Part shown: in pieces, positions 24,495 through 36,829 of the stretch
How positions within the stretch are numbered: the first letter of the stretch is position 1
Layout: each line of letters starts with the position of its first letter
NCBI GenBank assembly: GCA_011800805.1
Contig: MPNW01000431.1
Coordinates: 12,507 to 74,110 of the forward strand
Direction of reading: 5' to 3'
Length of the DNA stretch: 61,604 nucleotides
DNA from: Hirudo medicinalis
Lineage: Eukaryota > Annelida > Clitellata > Hirudinida > Hirudinidae
Made by a program: the position numbers and the translations under genes
Notes under the pieces: model-generated
What the model was told of the DNA's origin: nothing
The model's database searches: none
What the model saw: only the letters and a program-made list of their open reading frames with translations

Positions 24495-27400
24495 TCACTG
24501 GTGATCACTGATGAGTTGTTTTAGTTGCTTCAGTATCAGCTCGAGCATCTTCTTCTTATCTCGCTCGTTCCGCTTGAATGAAATGAACATGCCCTTTTTC
24601 TTCTCTGCTTCCTTCAATCTGAAACCATGCGGAAGGATGTCAAAGTGTCAAACATTCAAATTTTACTGAACGACGGAATTTAATCCAAGAGAAACTCCTC
24701 GGATGACTTACTTTTCCAAGAGGATGATGCAGGTGGCTGGTTTGACTCTGATGTACTTGTGCTTAGGTTTCGAGTAGTCGCTGATATAAATCGACCAGTC
24801 CTCAGTTATGAACAGATCCAACAGCTGGGAATGAAATCGTTGATAATATTATTATTATTAATTTCATTATTATGCTATTAATGTGATGAACACGAATTAA
24901 TGATGAGTTGCAATTATGTGAAGAATAACTTGTCTCAAATCTTCGAAGGCCATTTTGAATGTGTTCCCGTCGAGTCCACTGACAGGATTCTCGACTGCAA
25001 AATCTGCAACATTTTTCGTGCCAATGTATTGCAATTACTTATCATAATAATTTATCTTTAATAATAATAATAATAATAATAATAATAGTTAATTTATAAT
25101 GCGCCATTTGCATAGCATCAGAGGCGCCTTGTGTCTTCATTAGCTTCATGTTGGTGTCCTGAAGAGGTGGGTTTTCAGGTGACTTTTGAAGAGCTNAGTT
25201 CGATATGTCATGAGGGCGATTTTGAAGATGATGCGATTATGGATCGGTAGCCAGTGCAATTTCTTCAGGCAGTCAGTGCTATTGAAGGTTGGGTTAAGAA
25301 GGACAAGTTTAGCGAGTTTGTTTGTACGCGCTGCAAGGAAAGGATCAAAGAGGTAGATGTACCATAGAGAAGGGAATTGCAGTAAGCAGTTAATAATATT
25401 ATTATTACAGTGAATAATTAACTCCAAATGCTTTTTAAGTTCAGCTAGTATGATGGCAACTGAGTACTGCACGACACCCACTTTCACACTCTCTCACGTC
25501 CAACGAGAGTTGGTGGAGTGCTGCCTCAGAGAGGTTCTTAACCTCATCATCCTTGATCATGCCCATCATCAGTTCAGCTATGTGCTTGCAGGCAGACATG
25601 CAGGCTGTCTGAGCCACCTTCTCCTGATGTTTTTATCATTATATTTATTAATATTGGTAAAATAAATGAATTAAAAAGTAAACAATATAAAATAATGACA
25701 GCATAAATGGTTTATAAAAACATGGATTTTAAAATTTCGAACACACGGGAAGATTGGTGAATGATTGGAAAATGCCCCTGAGAAAGTTGACGAGGTCGGT
25801 GATGTAGCCGCTCGGTTGGGTGGGCATCTCCGTCTCCATCCAATCGTAGGAAGCTGTCGAATTATTGCGACCAATAATAAATCGAAACGGAAATGATTAC
25901 ATTAAGGATCGACCAATGAGAGCAGTCTCATTTGAAATGATTTATACCGAGGTCAAAAAACTCTTCGATTTTGACGTCGATCTGCTTGTAGATCTCCCCC
26001 TCTGCTTCACTCTTCGCACTCTGCAACGGATTGAAAGTTATAAAATGAGAGGTTTCAAATAAATGAACATTCTAAGGAAATAATAAAAAATATTATTGAT
26101 ATATTGTCATAAATTTGAGAAAATCATTGCATTGAAGAAGTGCTCAATAAAAGGTTCAAAGATTGGAAACGACCTTGAACATGGATTGACCGTGAAGTTT
26201 TGAGATGCGAGTCTTGTCCTGCTGAGCTCTGAAAATGTGGATTTACAATCGTAACCATCACCGCTCAGGTTGTATTTAAATATCACGATGACGTGGTTAA
26301 AAACCACCAAAAAATCTTAAGGTTTTATTAAATGTATTGCAAAATTGCATTTAAAAGAATTGCTACACTTTGTTAAATTTACAAAATATTTTGAATAAAT
26401 TTTGAACTTCCAAACCCAGAAAGTTGTGCAATGAAGTCCTCTAAAAATACACAGCTCTGGTCCAAATGCTCCATGTTTATTGAGATCTGTGTCAGCTGTG
26501 AACATTCAATCAATCAATCAATCAATCAACCAACAACCACTTCAACCGAGTAAATACTCAACTCCTTAATAAAACTAAGACCAGGTGGCTTGCATTGATT
26601 AATTATTATTAGTTCAGTGATTGGCAGATGCACTTAATCATTTAAATTAGCACTTACAATATGACATCAATCTGATCGACAATAGCAGACTTTGATTGCA
26701 AATTTCAGAATTAAAGGGATTTGTTGACAAAATCATTAAATATGTTGTGACATTGGATTTAATATGATTTGATGTCTAACTAAAGTCAACTAAAATCCCT
26801 TCACCATGAACGAACAATCGATTGGTGAGTGGTAATTGAAAAGGAAAAATAACAACAACGACAACAACAATAATAATAAATTACTGTAACAATAACAATG
26901 GTTAGTTAATTCCTAGTCTAAAATATAGTTTAGTAATAAATCCTAACGAAGCATAGGAAAGAAAAGCGACCAATTAGGAAGTTATTAGTCTTAGGACAAG
27001 ATGTCTGCAAAGCCAATGAAATCACATTACGAAATGGACAAATGTTAATGTCATCATAATTACTCAACCAATGCACCAATACCAATGTACTGAAACTCAA
27101 ACAAGTCATATTACATTGTTATGACATCACAATGACAAACTGCTACCAAATGCTTCTATCGGTAAATATGACGTTGTGCGAACGTACGGCACATTATTCG
27201 TGCAGGTGAAACTTTACATTTGCATAAAATGTGACGACGTGAAACTAATCAGGTAATTCAATACCACATCACATTCACCTGTCAAATAAATGAACGATTC
27301 CTTAATTTCTTTACAATGAATTTCGAATTCAACCGAGATACAGTCATGGACAAAAATCGTAGAATTTACATCAAAGCACATACTTGGGGCAGGGTAAGGT

Positions 27401-30400
27401 GAGGCTTTTTAATGAGGTTGGCCAAACAGCCTCCCAAAGTTTTTGTCAGCAGAGTATTTGCTAACTTCCTAATCGTGTCGTCGATTTCTGTTCGACTACG
27501 TTGGGAACAGAACAAGAATTGATGGCAATAAATAAATAAATAAATATATATTAATATTCGAGTAAACAAAATGGAATATCAACTTTTAATAAGAATGGTA
27601 AATAATTAAACACGAAATAATATTCATTCATTAATTTAATAATAATAACGTTCAGAAATTTACATCATCTGCCTGACGCGACTTAATCGAGTAATTTTCG
27701 AGGCCTTCATAAAAATTTCAATTGTTGCTTATTTTCATTTAAATTGGAGAATATCAGTTTATGGAAACCATCCACTAATAACCCCAACTGCATGTTGACC
27801 GTGCCATTTGCAATGCTGGAATTCCTTCCGTTAAAAAGAGATTTTACGTACGTTAGTTATAATCGACTGCTGATAATCGCCGGCCGTTTTGAGTCGTTCT
27901 TGTGCACGAATATAAAATAATACAATTCCATAATGCCACAATAACGACCACGATTATAATAATGCGGTCATACGAGGAAAATATACAAAACACAAAAGTA
28001 CTTAGAACATGTTATCAGGCAGCAGGTCGACAACAGAAATCATTTCGGCAGTACTGGAAAGTGAGAGTTAGTGCTCTAGAAAGTTGTTTTAGTACTTCGG
28101 AAGGAAGCGACGAGTCGACACGACATTGTCATCGATGTCGGCACGGGTTAAGAATAGAAGTCAATTGAAATCATTTCAATAAATTCATTAACAAACTGAC
28201 AATCATCTTGAAGTGAGTCTAATCAATCCTAAGTGATCCTAACCTCCACCACTTGTATCATTAAGTTCTGATTGTTTTACAAGTTATTTTTAATAAGTTA
28301 ATTTATTGATTATTCCTCCACCACATAATCAGAATCGTGAGCAGAAATCGAGTTAGTGTAAAATCGTCTGAAGCTACCAAGATGAGCAATGGAAAGAATG
28401 CCAGAGTAAAAGGAGGACAGGTCAGAGGTCGAGCCTGTCGACCAATTATCGGCTAGGGATTAAATTAGTAGCCAAGCCACGTCGCCATTGGCAACGTTCC
28501 GATCACAACACGAGCACATAAGGACCTGTAGGAGGCTGCTCTTAGACTTCCTGACGGACTTCTGGATGATGTCGAGGATGCCTTCCAAAATCTTGCACCT
28601 CAAGTTGGCGATCCACTCGTTCTGGTCCGTTTTGCTTTGTCGTTGAGTTGTCATTGTATTGTTATTGTGGTTTTCAAATTTTATGTTAATATTTATGTTA
28701 ATTAATAATTACGCTAACATTTCAGTCCTTACATTTAACACGACGTTTATTCCAACGACGGGCTGTTGATAAAGCATTACATTGAATGGTGCATGATGCA
28801 AGTTAATGCTAAACTAATTCATTCTTGCATCTCCCCCTTGTCAGCAAGTTCAGCTTGAAGATCACAATCATGATCGCTCAAAACAAAACGTTGCAGATTA
28901 AAGTGATCATGGAAGTAATTTACTTCTCCTCAAAATGGCATTCCCCAACCTCAAAACATGTTACACTTGAAAACCATTGATAATAATTAACACATTTCAT
29001 ACCTTAAAAATACCTGAAATCTTATTAAATACAAATTATTTTAAGGAGCGAACCTGGAATGTTTACATTTACATCTAAATATATCCGACCAATCGCGAGC
29101 TACCTGATGTGCAGGTCTTCTGAAAATTCGAGGCAGGCCTGAATGTACCTCTTCACCTCGTTGAAGACGGCAGGAACGAACTGGGAAAAGGGGAACCTCT
29201 TCGGGAAACTTTCCTGGGAAGTTCAATAAAATGATGATGATGATATCGATGATGCTGTTGTTGATGATGACGATATTGATGATGCTGTTGTTGATGATGA
29301 CGAAGTTGATGATGCTGTTGTTGATGATGACGATATTGATGATGCTGGCAATATTGGAAAAGCAAATTGACGGACAAAAGCTTGAGCAGGTTTTAATACG
29401 AGAAAGAAAAATGTAATAATAATAACGTAATAATAATAATAATAAATTACAACAAATTCGTGCATTAATACGAAATATTGCTTATAACTCCTGACATGTA
29501 TGAATCTACAAATTGATGTTCACAAATTCTCATTGACAAGTGCATGCAACATTGTCGATCGCTTAGAAATCTAATAAAGAATTTAAAGCGGGCCAACTTT
29601 TTCAAGTTCAGCATCGTGGTATGGATACTGCTCGACGACATCGTCGTACTGAGACTGGTTCTCGATCAAGATGGGAGTGTAGTTGTCGTCCTCGAAGATC
29701 TTCGTGAAGATGTCCGTCCACTGCTTCCTCAGGATCTCGCTGTACTGATCCCTGATCGAATTGACTCGGTTTTAGAATGAACGCGATTCGGATTTCACGA
29801 TTAAATTTAAATTGCCGATGAAATGCACATAAACATACATACAATTATTCAAAATACAAAAACATTTGCAAATATTTTATATTGCTTTACAATATGTAAA
29901 GTAAGGTTGCATCAAATAAATTCAATGCTGCAGCTATACACAAAATTAATTCAAATCTGTAAAGTAAAATTGACAGTTAATAACGTAATTCTAAGTAAAT
30001 ATTACCTCACTTCGAGCAGCAGTTCGAAGAGTTGGCTCGTAGAGAAACCATAGCCCTAAAAAGTAAAACAAACATGGTGGAGTTAATGAAGCTGAATCGC
30101 CATAGCAAAGTTTACAAATGAACAACAACAATTACAAATCAACAACAGCAGCAACAATAACAACATCAACCAACCCTGAGAGTGAGGCAGAAGACCATGA
30201 GAAGTTTCTTAATTTGCAGCAACAGTTGAGTGTCTGCACACAGTCCCTTGGCAAAGAACGAATCAAGTGGAACTCAGCACAAAAACTGCACTTAAAATGA
30301 CCTCTGCAACTCCTGACTTAACAGTCGATCGACGTGCTGCACGTGCCAACGACGGTCGTCGTAAAATGTCCATAAACCGACATAATTCCAAATCAAGCAA

Positions 30401-33400
30401 CAAGAGTAATAGCAGTAATAATTAAATGAATTTCATAAAATCAAAGCACGACTTCAAATTAAGTGTGAGATGTGATTTTGAGACCAAAAACAAAATATTA
30501 ATTTCGTATAAACTCTGTAAATGCAGCTCACGATGTGCGTCCTGAGGACGGCAACGATCTTCATGAGAGCCATGTCCCATAGCTCGTCGATGTAAGTCTG
30601 GTTGACCAGGCCAGTGGTGGTGTTGGAGATGTGATCCTCAACCACAAAGTACCTGGATTAAATCATCATCAGCACCATCATTATCATCAAATCAACAACA
30701 ACTTAGTCATCATTACCACTTACTGCTTGTTAGCAACACAAAACTCACCCAACAATTTCGTGGAAGTAAGACTTGTAGCAGCTCAAAGTTCTTCCCTGGA
30801 ACGAGCATTACTCACATTAGAACAGGATTAAAGTCTAAATTTATAATTATTAATTATAACGATTAGTATTAGTGCCACTAATAACAAGCTTTAAACTATC
30901 AACACTCTATGGGTTGAAATTGAACGACTGAAAGTATTTTAAGTTTCATCCACAACATTCTTAGCCAAACTCTAACCATCACCATTGATGTTAATATTTT
31001 CAGCACTACAAAACCAGAAAACCAAAAGAAAACAACTTTAAAACCAAAAGCCTCGAACAGAAACGTGCAGGAAAACAACAATTAAACACTGCAGCCGAAA
31101 TAAATTGAAAACATCCAAGATGCCTCCATGCAGCAGTCACAAGCTTCAAATGTGAAAAACACAACACACATTCAAAAGCAAGCACACATTCAAACATGGC
31201 TAATTACTTAGCATGACTTTGTTAACATTCGAAAAAAACAATAACCACATAAATAATATTATTTATAAAACAAAGCCTGTGAAACCCATGAATAATTAAT
31301 TTCAAGCAGCCAATCAATAATCAGATGTTCTTTACTCACAGGATTTGTATCTTTGCCCTCTATTAGGGACAATCTCTTTGATTGTTCCTGATTGGTGGGT
31401 CAAATGATCGCATTCATCGAGGTGACCAATCGCGTCAAAGTGCGTAACGTGTGTAAAATATGCGAAATGAAAAGGTGAAAGGTCGATCATGATCGTAAAG
31501 GTGATTTTGATTATTCACACAAAGTCACAAAGTGATGTTACAAATCCATTGTTGTTGTTTGACAATTACCATGGCTACGGAGGGCTGCAGTGCAAGCCTT
31601 CCCTGCTTCCTTCTCTGCTTCCTGTAGTAGGACTCGAATGTCTCTTTGTCGCCCTGCAAATTAATTAATTCATTCATTCATTGTCGTTCGAGTCATACTT
31701 ACTCGCTAACCACTCAAATTTTGTGTCAGTAATTTCGAACGACAACAGGAGCCGTAACTCTTAATAAAAAAAAATTTGAAAAAACATGCAACGATTACAA
31801 TGTAAAGAAAAATTGAATTTACAATTGAAAATTTACGAATTACATCGTAGGTGTTCGAGACACGATCGTCGTAATCACAGAAGCAACTTCGAACACGCTC
31901 GATCCGCAAAAATGCCACACGAAGGACTCACCAGAACCGAGTAGATGTGGAGACACCTGTAGACAGGTGAGAAATCAATCAAGTCCTGTGCACTGAGGCC
32001 CTGCAAAATTGAAGCAGCTAAATTACCACAGGTCTGGCTTTGGATTAAACATGGATTAAGTTGAGTAGGTCAAAGAGAATTAAAAAAAACAGAATAAATT
32101 ATAATATTTAAATTGCATGCATCTCGATTTAAAACCCATCGACCTCGTCCGAGTCTTCGACGAACGGAGTGGTCGGGGACGAACCGTTCTCCCTCATCAC
32201 CCCGTCCTCCCCCTCGACGGGCGGTTGGGGAGCCGGCCTCTTTCTTTTGAGGTCGCTGGCAACTATGCTGGGGTCGACACAATTTTCCTGTGCAGTCTGA
32301 TGGAATATAAATAATTTATTTACTTGTAATTAATTAATATATAATGACATGGTAATTTTGGTGCCACCCTGGAATATTGGAATGACAACTACAACTATTG
32401 AGTATCATACCTTGGTCACCAGCGAAATGTTTTCACTGACATAATGCTGGAAAATTTGATCAACAGAAGCATTCATTTTGGTTGGGAAGCAAAATTTAAA
32501 ATTACTAAATTCATGCGATGATCGATCGAACAAACTTTTTTTAAAATGCATCCATTGGATTCAGCATCGTGCCCTTGCAGATTAGATTGTCATTCGATCG
32601 ACATATCAACATAATTATTAATTATTAATATTCTGAAATAATTATTGGCAATAATAAAGCAACCCTCCCTGCCAAATTCTCGGGGAATATTCTAATAAGC
32701 AGGAATACCAGAAATTCTGGCGAGTGAACCTTCCGACCGACCTGTTTCATGGCAATCTCCCCGATCTTTCCAGAATGCTTGCGGATGTTTTCGAGGAAGT
32801 CCTTGAGTTCGGTCATGGAGGCCTCCTTGATGCCCTCCCTCAGCTTGGGGATGGAGTCGCACATGACCTGGGTGAACCTGTACTTGCTGACCCTGGGAAG
32901 ATAGGAATGTTCCAATTGCTCCAGAGTTTTCAGGGCTGGGTAGTACCTGGATCATTTTGTTAAGAGTAGGAATAAGTTTGTATGTTATTTATGTATTTAA
33001 TTAATAAGAATGTTATTTAATTATAAATCATTTTTAATTAGTTAATATTTAAATAATAATTATTATTATTAACATCACTGTAGTAATACAATTTTTTATA
33101 CCTCTTGTTTGCCATCTGTCTTTTCAGTTTTCCATATGTTTCCAGTACTGAAAGATTTGAAGCAATTTCAGTCAATGGTTCAAAAAGACATGGAAACATT
33201 CAAAGTTAATGTTTCGTTGAAACTAAATATTAATAATAGATTCTGCCATAAATAGCAACATGATGAAAAGCGATTCTATAATTAATAATCCACTCAATTA
33301 TTTTTTTATCCATCAACTTGTCATGTTACCTGGCAGGCAAAATGTCAGCAAATCAATGGCTGATTCTATGTTCTGTTGGGTTTTTCGACATTTCACAAGT

Positions 33401-34015
33401 TCTTCTCCTTTGCTGATCAGAGATCTTCCTGAAGTTTGAAGTTCTCTGTCCACTGCTTGAATCTCAAACTGTGCGGTAAAAAATAATTTTAACTAACAAA
33501 TTATTAGTGTAAAATGAATAAGAAATTCACAAAATCATCCATTTTATATTATGTCAAACACAGTTAGTAAAGCTTCTCATAGAACCTTTAACTTGTCCAC
33601 ATCACTTCTGACTTGTAAAAGGCTGTGTACAGATTCAATAAAACCCTGGTAGTGATGGTTGCACATATGCTGTATCTGCTTGTCACGAGCATTGATACGA
33701 GCGTCCAGACAATGCAGAAAACGCTCAGGCTCTGTGCCCTCGTAAACTGTTCTAAAAATTCCATTGAAAATACTAATTTTAAAAACGTTTTGTAAGGTAA
33801 AGCTAAGCTTTAAATTAAGGTTAAGAAGAGGTCTGTAGAATAATCACTTAATAGGGACCAATTCACCTCAGCGCAGTTCCCAAATGTCCATCGGTGGATT
33901 CAATTTCGTTTACCAGCAACTCGTACTGCTGAGTAAGTGCATCGAATGCTGCATTTCCAGTGATTTCATTGTTCAAATTGTTCCTATTCTCCCCAACCCT
34001 CTCAACATCGGCCAT
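24495..34015 (-). CDS. EXOC6: Exocyst subunit 6 (Sec15)
   Basis: Exocyst subunit that tethers secretory vesicles at the plasma membrane and is the Rab11/Sec4 effector. Twenty-four exons sum to 826 aa: 34015-33867, 33751-33586, 33468-33330, 33147-33102, 32946-32742, 32446-32411, 32296-32144, 32000-31932, 31653-31570, 30795-30749, 30652-30532, 30246-30175, 30055-30006, 29751-29598, 29213-29104, 27495-27384, 26495-26416, 26228-26174, 26020-25948, 25853-25747, 25623-25482, 25003-24930, 24824-24712, 24618-24495. Family landmarks occur in order: YEGTEPERFLHCLDARI, DLIDFSPVYRCLHIYSVL, YFHEIVGYFVVEDHI, FEDDNYTPI, TEIDDTIRK, KVAQTACMSACKH, LLDLFITEDWSIYISDY and a Lys-rich C-terminus. The length is close to human EXOC6 (about 804 aa). 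The exon 7 insert (RKRPAPQPPVEGEDG) is Pro/acidic and poorly conserved. Introns carry a LINE scrap and a minisatellite. Confidence 0.95.
25058..25385 (-). mobile_element. CR1/L2-type LINE 3' fragment in an EXOC6 intron
   Basis: On the minus strand the DNA encodes LKKLHWLPIHNRIIFKIALM, the conserved segment downstream of the reverse-transcriptase core in CR1/L2-like non-LTR elements. It jumps directly to LFKSHLKTHLFR, the usual end of that ORF, so the part between is deleted (a single N at 25196 sits at the junction). Downstream on the same strand come GCGCATTATAAATTAAC and an (ATT)n tail at 25058-25087, the typical 3' end of this class. It is 5'-truncated and dead. Confidence 0.8.
26508..26531. 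repeat. Short tetranucleotide repeat (ATCA)n
   Basis: About six copies of ATCA lie 13 bp upstream of the EXOC6 exon at 26495-26416, so inside the intron close to its acceptor. The polypyrimidine side of the acceptor is short here. Confidence 0.8.
28460..28654 (-). CDS. Orphan 64-codon ORF inside an EXOC6 intron
   Basis: An ORF with an ATG start and a stop lies in the intron between EXOC6 exons 15 and 16, on the same strand. The product is helical and basic (ILEGILDIIQKSVRKSKSSL) with a Cys cluster (CSCCDRN). Base composition is more coding-like than the surrounding intron. It matches no part of Sec15 that I know, and the flanking exons join in frame without it. It may be a nested gene scrap, a retrocopy piece or an alternative exon. 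A function is not inferable. Confidence 0.3.
   Translation of the reverse strand: MTTQRQSKTDQNEWIANLRCKILEGILDIIQKSVRKSKSSLLQVLMCSCCDRNVANGDVAWLLI
29248..29347. repeat. 30-bp minisatellite beside an EXOC6 exon
   Basis: Three full units and a partial fourth of a 30-bp GAT-rich sequence (GATGATGCTGTTGTTGATGA at the start of each), with 1-2 substitutions. It lies 35 bp upstream (transcript sense) of the acceptor of exon 29213-29104. Confidence 0.85.
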
Positions 34016-34415
34016 TATCTGAATTTGATAAACACTGGATCCCAGGTGGTGCTTATATCAAGCTGTTCAAGATACACTTAAGCAATTAACTATTAATTTG
34101 AAATATTTTTAATGAAATTGTGCACATAATAACTTTGATTTATATTAAAATAACACTTAATTTTTCGTGCCAATTGGTTGCCCACAACTTCTAGTGAACG
34201 GCCAGATTTCTAGTAACTAATAATTAAGTAATTAATTTAAATAATACTTACAATTCTATTAGTGATTGTATGCTCAAATGTTGAAGAAATGAGAATGATT
34301 ATAACCAACTTTTTCCTGGATTGAGCTAGCTTAATGAGGAAGCTCATGAATATTGATGAGAGCGAGTTATATTTTCATTGACGGTCTGTTTCGAGTCCGC
34401 TGCTAAAACCATGTG
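34016..34415. promoter_or_regulatory. Divergent promoter region, EXOC6 and zinc-finger gene
   Basis: Only 400 bp separate the start codons of EXOC6 (minus) and the C2H2 gene (plus). No other feature is visible. The two genes presumably share regulatory DNA or even a bidirectional promoter; no specific element was recognised. Confidence 0.5.
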
Positions 34416-35799
34416 ATGGTGGGACCTAACGTCTGTTATCTCTGCAAAAAGTCCTTCCTTGCCAATGGCAGTATGCGCAGACATTATAGACTGAAGCATC
34501 CAGATTTGGAGCTACCTCCTACTAAAAAGGCAGGAAGACCTCCCAAAAAGCCTGTCATAGTGAAAAATTTCCATTGCAGCAAATGCCTGAAATCCTTTGT
34601 CAACGACAAGGCGGTCAAGGTTCACGAGACAGTCGTTCACAGAAGTCGGTCGGAATACGTCAGAACCGTCCTAATACGTTTTTTAGATGTGGATGGTATG
34701 GAATTGATATTGTGATTAATAAGTACATTGCGTAATAGTTTACATCATAGATCTAATTTAAAGTAACAACTTTATCATAAATTAATGTCCATAGGTTTTA
34801 TGACTTGGAAAAGGGAGGAAGAAGACCGAACAATGTGTAGGTTTACAAAAATTAGAGCAACTGCTACAGATAGAGATTCTGAGAGAAGATACTATGCATG
34901 CCATCGGAGTGGATATTTTTCAAGTTCATCAAAAAATTTTAGAAGGTTGAAAATGAAAGGTTCATGTAAAATGGGGCAAAAGTGCACTGCATTCATCAAC
35001 CTGAAAATCAGTGCATCAGGTAGCAGCTTGTGTTGTAAAACATCAGCAAGTGTAGCATATTTTACTTTAAACTCCAAGACGTGGTATCATTATTCTTGAT
35101 CTATTATGGCTGTTTAATGCCTTACGATGAATTATCCTATCATTGTTATTGCTATTGCCATCGTTTGCATTAATTGGTGTAATAATTTAATCAAATAATT
35201 AATTGTTGGCAGGATCTGTCACTGCCAAATACTGTCCTGTTCACACTGGACATGGTACTGAAACAACTCATCTAACACTGAGAGATGAAGATAGACGAGA
35301 ATTGGCCAAATGCATTGCTGAAGGAATTTCATTTGATGACATCTTAGACAACATTCACAGAAACTCCAGCAACCCAGCTTCCTGTTTAAGTGGTGTCACC
35401 AGAAAAGATCTTCACAACATTGCAAAAAAATATCACCTACAAAAAAACTTCACACAAAATGATCCAGTCAGAAAAAGGAAGAAAGTAATATTGAGCTCTC
35501 CCTTAGTAAGTTCTGGTGCAGCTTCAGAAATGTCACTGTCCCACTTGGGGAATTCGGTTTTGCTTTGTGGAGAACTTGTTGGTTCAGAAGTAAATGTCAT
35601 TACTGGAATTCAGCCTTCATACAAGCAGAATGAAATTTGGATGAATCCAGTTTCTTTATTTACTAGTTGTCAAAGTAATTATTCCGTGGGGTATTCAGTT
35701 TTGCCTTTTGGAGAACTTCTTGGTTCAGAAGTAAATGTCACTCCTGAAGATCAGCCATCACATTTGCATGTTTTGGCTATTAGAAATCCTCAAGAGTGA
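34416..35799 (+). CDS. C2H2 zinc-finger / AT-hook protein with FLYWCH-like module
   Basis: Probable nuclear DNA-binding protein of 363 aa from three exons (34416-34695, 34795-35019, 35213-35799); phases close. Two C2H2 fingers are visible: C7, C10, H23, H28 and C54, C57, H70, H75. Between them is an AT-hook-like KKAGRPPKKP. Exon 2 encodes MTWKREEEDRTMCRF, RYYACHRSGYF and MKGSCKMGQKCTAFI, and exon 3 continues VTAKYCPVHTGHG. Together this is the WRKY/FLYWCH-like Cys/His module often placed before MULE transposase domains in invertebrate proteins. TRKDLHNIAKKYHL follows. No transposase core is present, so this may be a domesticated or truncated family member. The C-terminus holds a duplicated segment (GELVGSEVNV and GELLGSEVNV). 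An upstream ATG at 34411 is closed at once by TGA, so I start at 34416. Confidence 0.75.
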
Positions 35800-36597
35800 A
35801 AGGGATCATCCTTCTGCTGTTTTGAGAGAGCCAGTCAGTGAGAAAGTTTATGCCTAGAGGTCTCATCCAGTGGGACAGAAAATATGTAAAGAACCTGTCT
35901 GAGAACCAGCCACCATCAATCAAAGTCATTGGACATGACCACTGACTTTCAAGAAAATAATTATGTACTACTTTTGTTGCATACACAGTGTTAATTGATG
36001 GAACTGTGTTAATTAATAGTAATTAATTAATTCAGTTTGTTGGGTTAACCCTCATTTGGTCACATCTTAGAGTCAATGAAGCAAGAAAGAGCCCAAAAGG
36101 TGTTGAGCCTATTAAAATCTTAGCAGCTAAGCTAAGTGTGTTTTGTAGGCCTAGGTTGAGGTAAGGCTCCGCTGGACCGCATTGAATCTCCAGTTTGCGG
36201 AGCTCTAGGGTCGGTGCAAAATGTGATAATATTGTGTTATATAAGGAGCAAATGTTACTCTGCTAAATATTTATCTAAACACTTGAGCTGTTCTCTCGGT
36301 GAGTGTTCTTTTTCTTCCCGGTTGTCGGCGGACAGGTCGAATTCTCACCGCAATGCGCTAGACTACTTTTAGAGAATGGTTGTGCTTATTTTTTAAGTTT
36401 CGCCGAGACAAGAGTGTAAAATTAATCAATCTGTCGCTAAAGAGCGCTGAGGAAAAGGTCATTACATTGAGTTTTTTGTTTGTCGATCTCTTGCACTGAG
36501 AAGTGAATTTCCGATGCCGCCTCAAACGTGCAAATAAAATATTTGTCATTCTGTTGCCACCGAGTCTAAGATGATTATGAATGTTGCCATAAAATAG
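35800..36597. other. Intergenic before the peptide-precursor genes
   Basis: It holds the 3' flank of the zinc-finger gene and upstream DNA of the first peptide gene. A TATATAA at about 36238 could be a second, more distal promoter. No coding sequence was recognised. Confidence 0.4.
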
Positions 36598-36604
36598 TAT
36601 AAAT
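36598..36604 (+). promoter_or_regulatory. TATA box and short 5' exon of peptide gene 1
   Basis: TATAAAT lies where a TATA box would be for a start near 36630. A short non-coding exon would end at 36659 (AACAAA|GTAACA), with the acceptor TTATCAG directly before the ATG at 36830. The paralogue at 39.3 kb has the same arrangement, which argues that this is real. Confidence 0.6.
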
Positions 36605-36829
36605 GTATCCCTGGACTTCCTTACCCAAACAGATTGCGATTTGTTTCAGCTGCAACAAAGTAACAACTTCTTCCCAAAGGTCTGAATACTGCATTTTATG
36701 GAATAAATCTTAGCGATTCTGCATTTAATATTGACTTTTTATTGGTTTTTAACTGCATTGGAATGATCGGAACATTATTAATGCAAAACAGCTTAAATAT
36801 ATTTTAGCTAATTTTTTAATTTTTATCAG

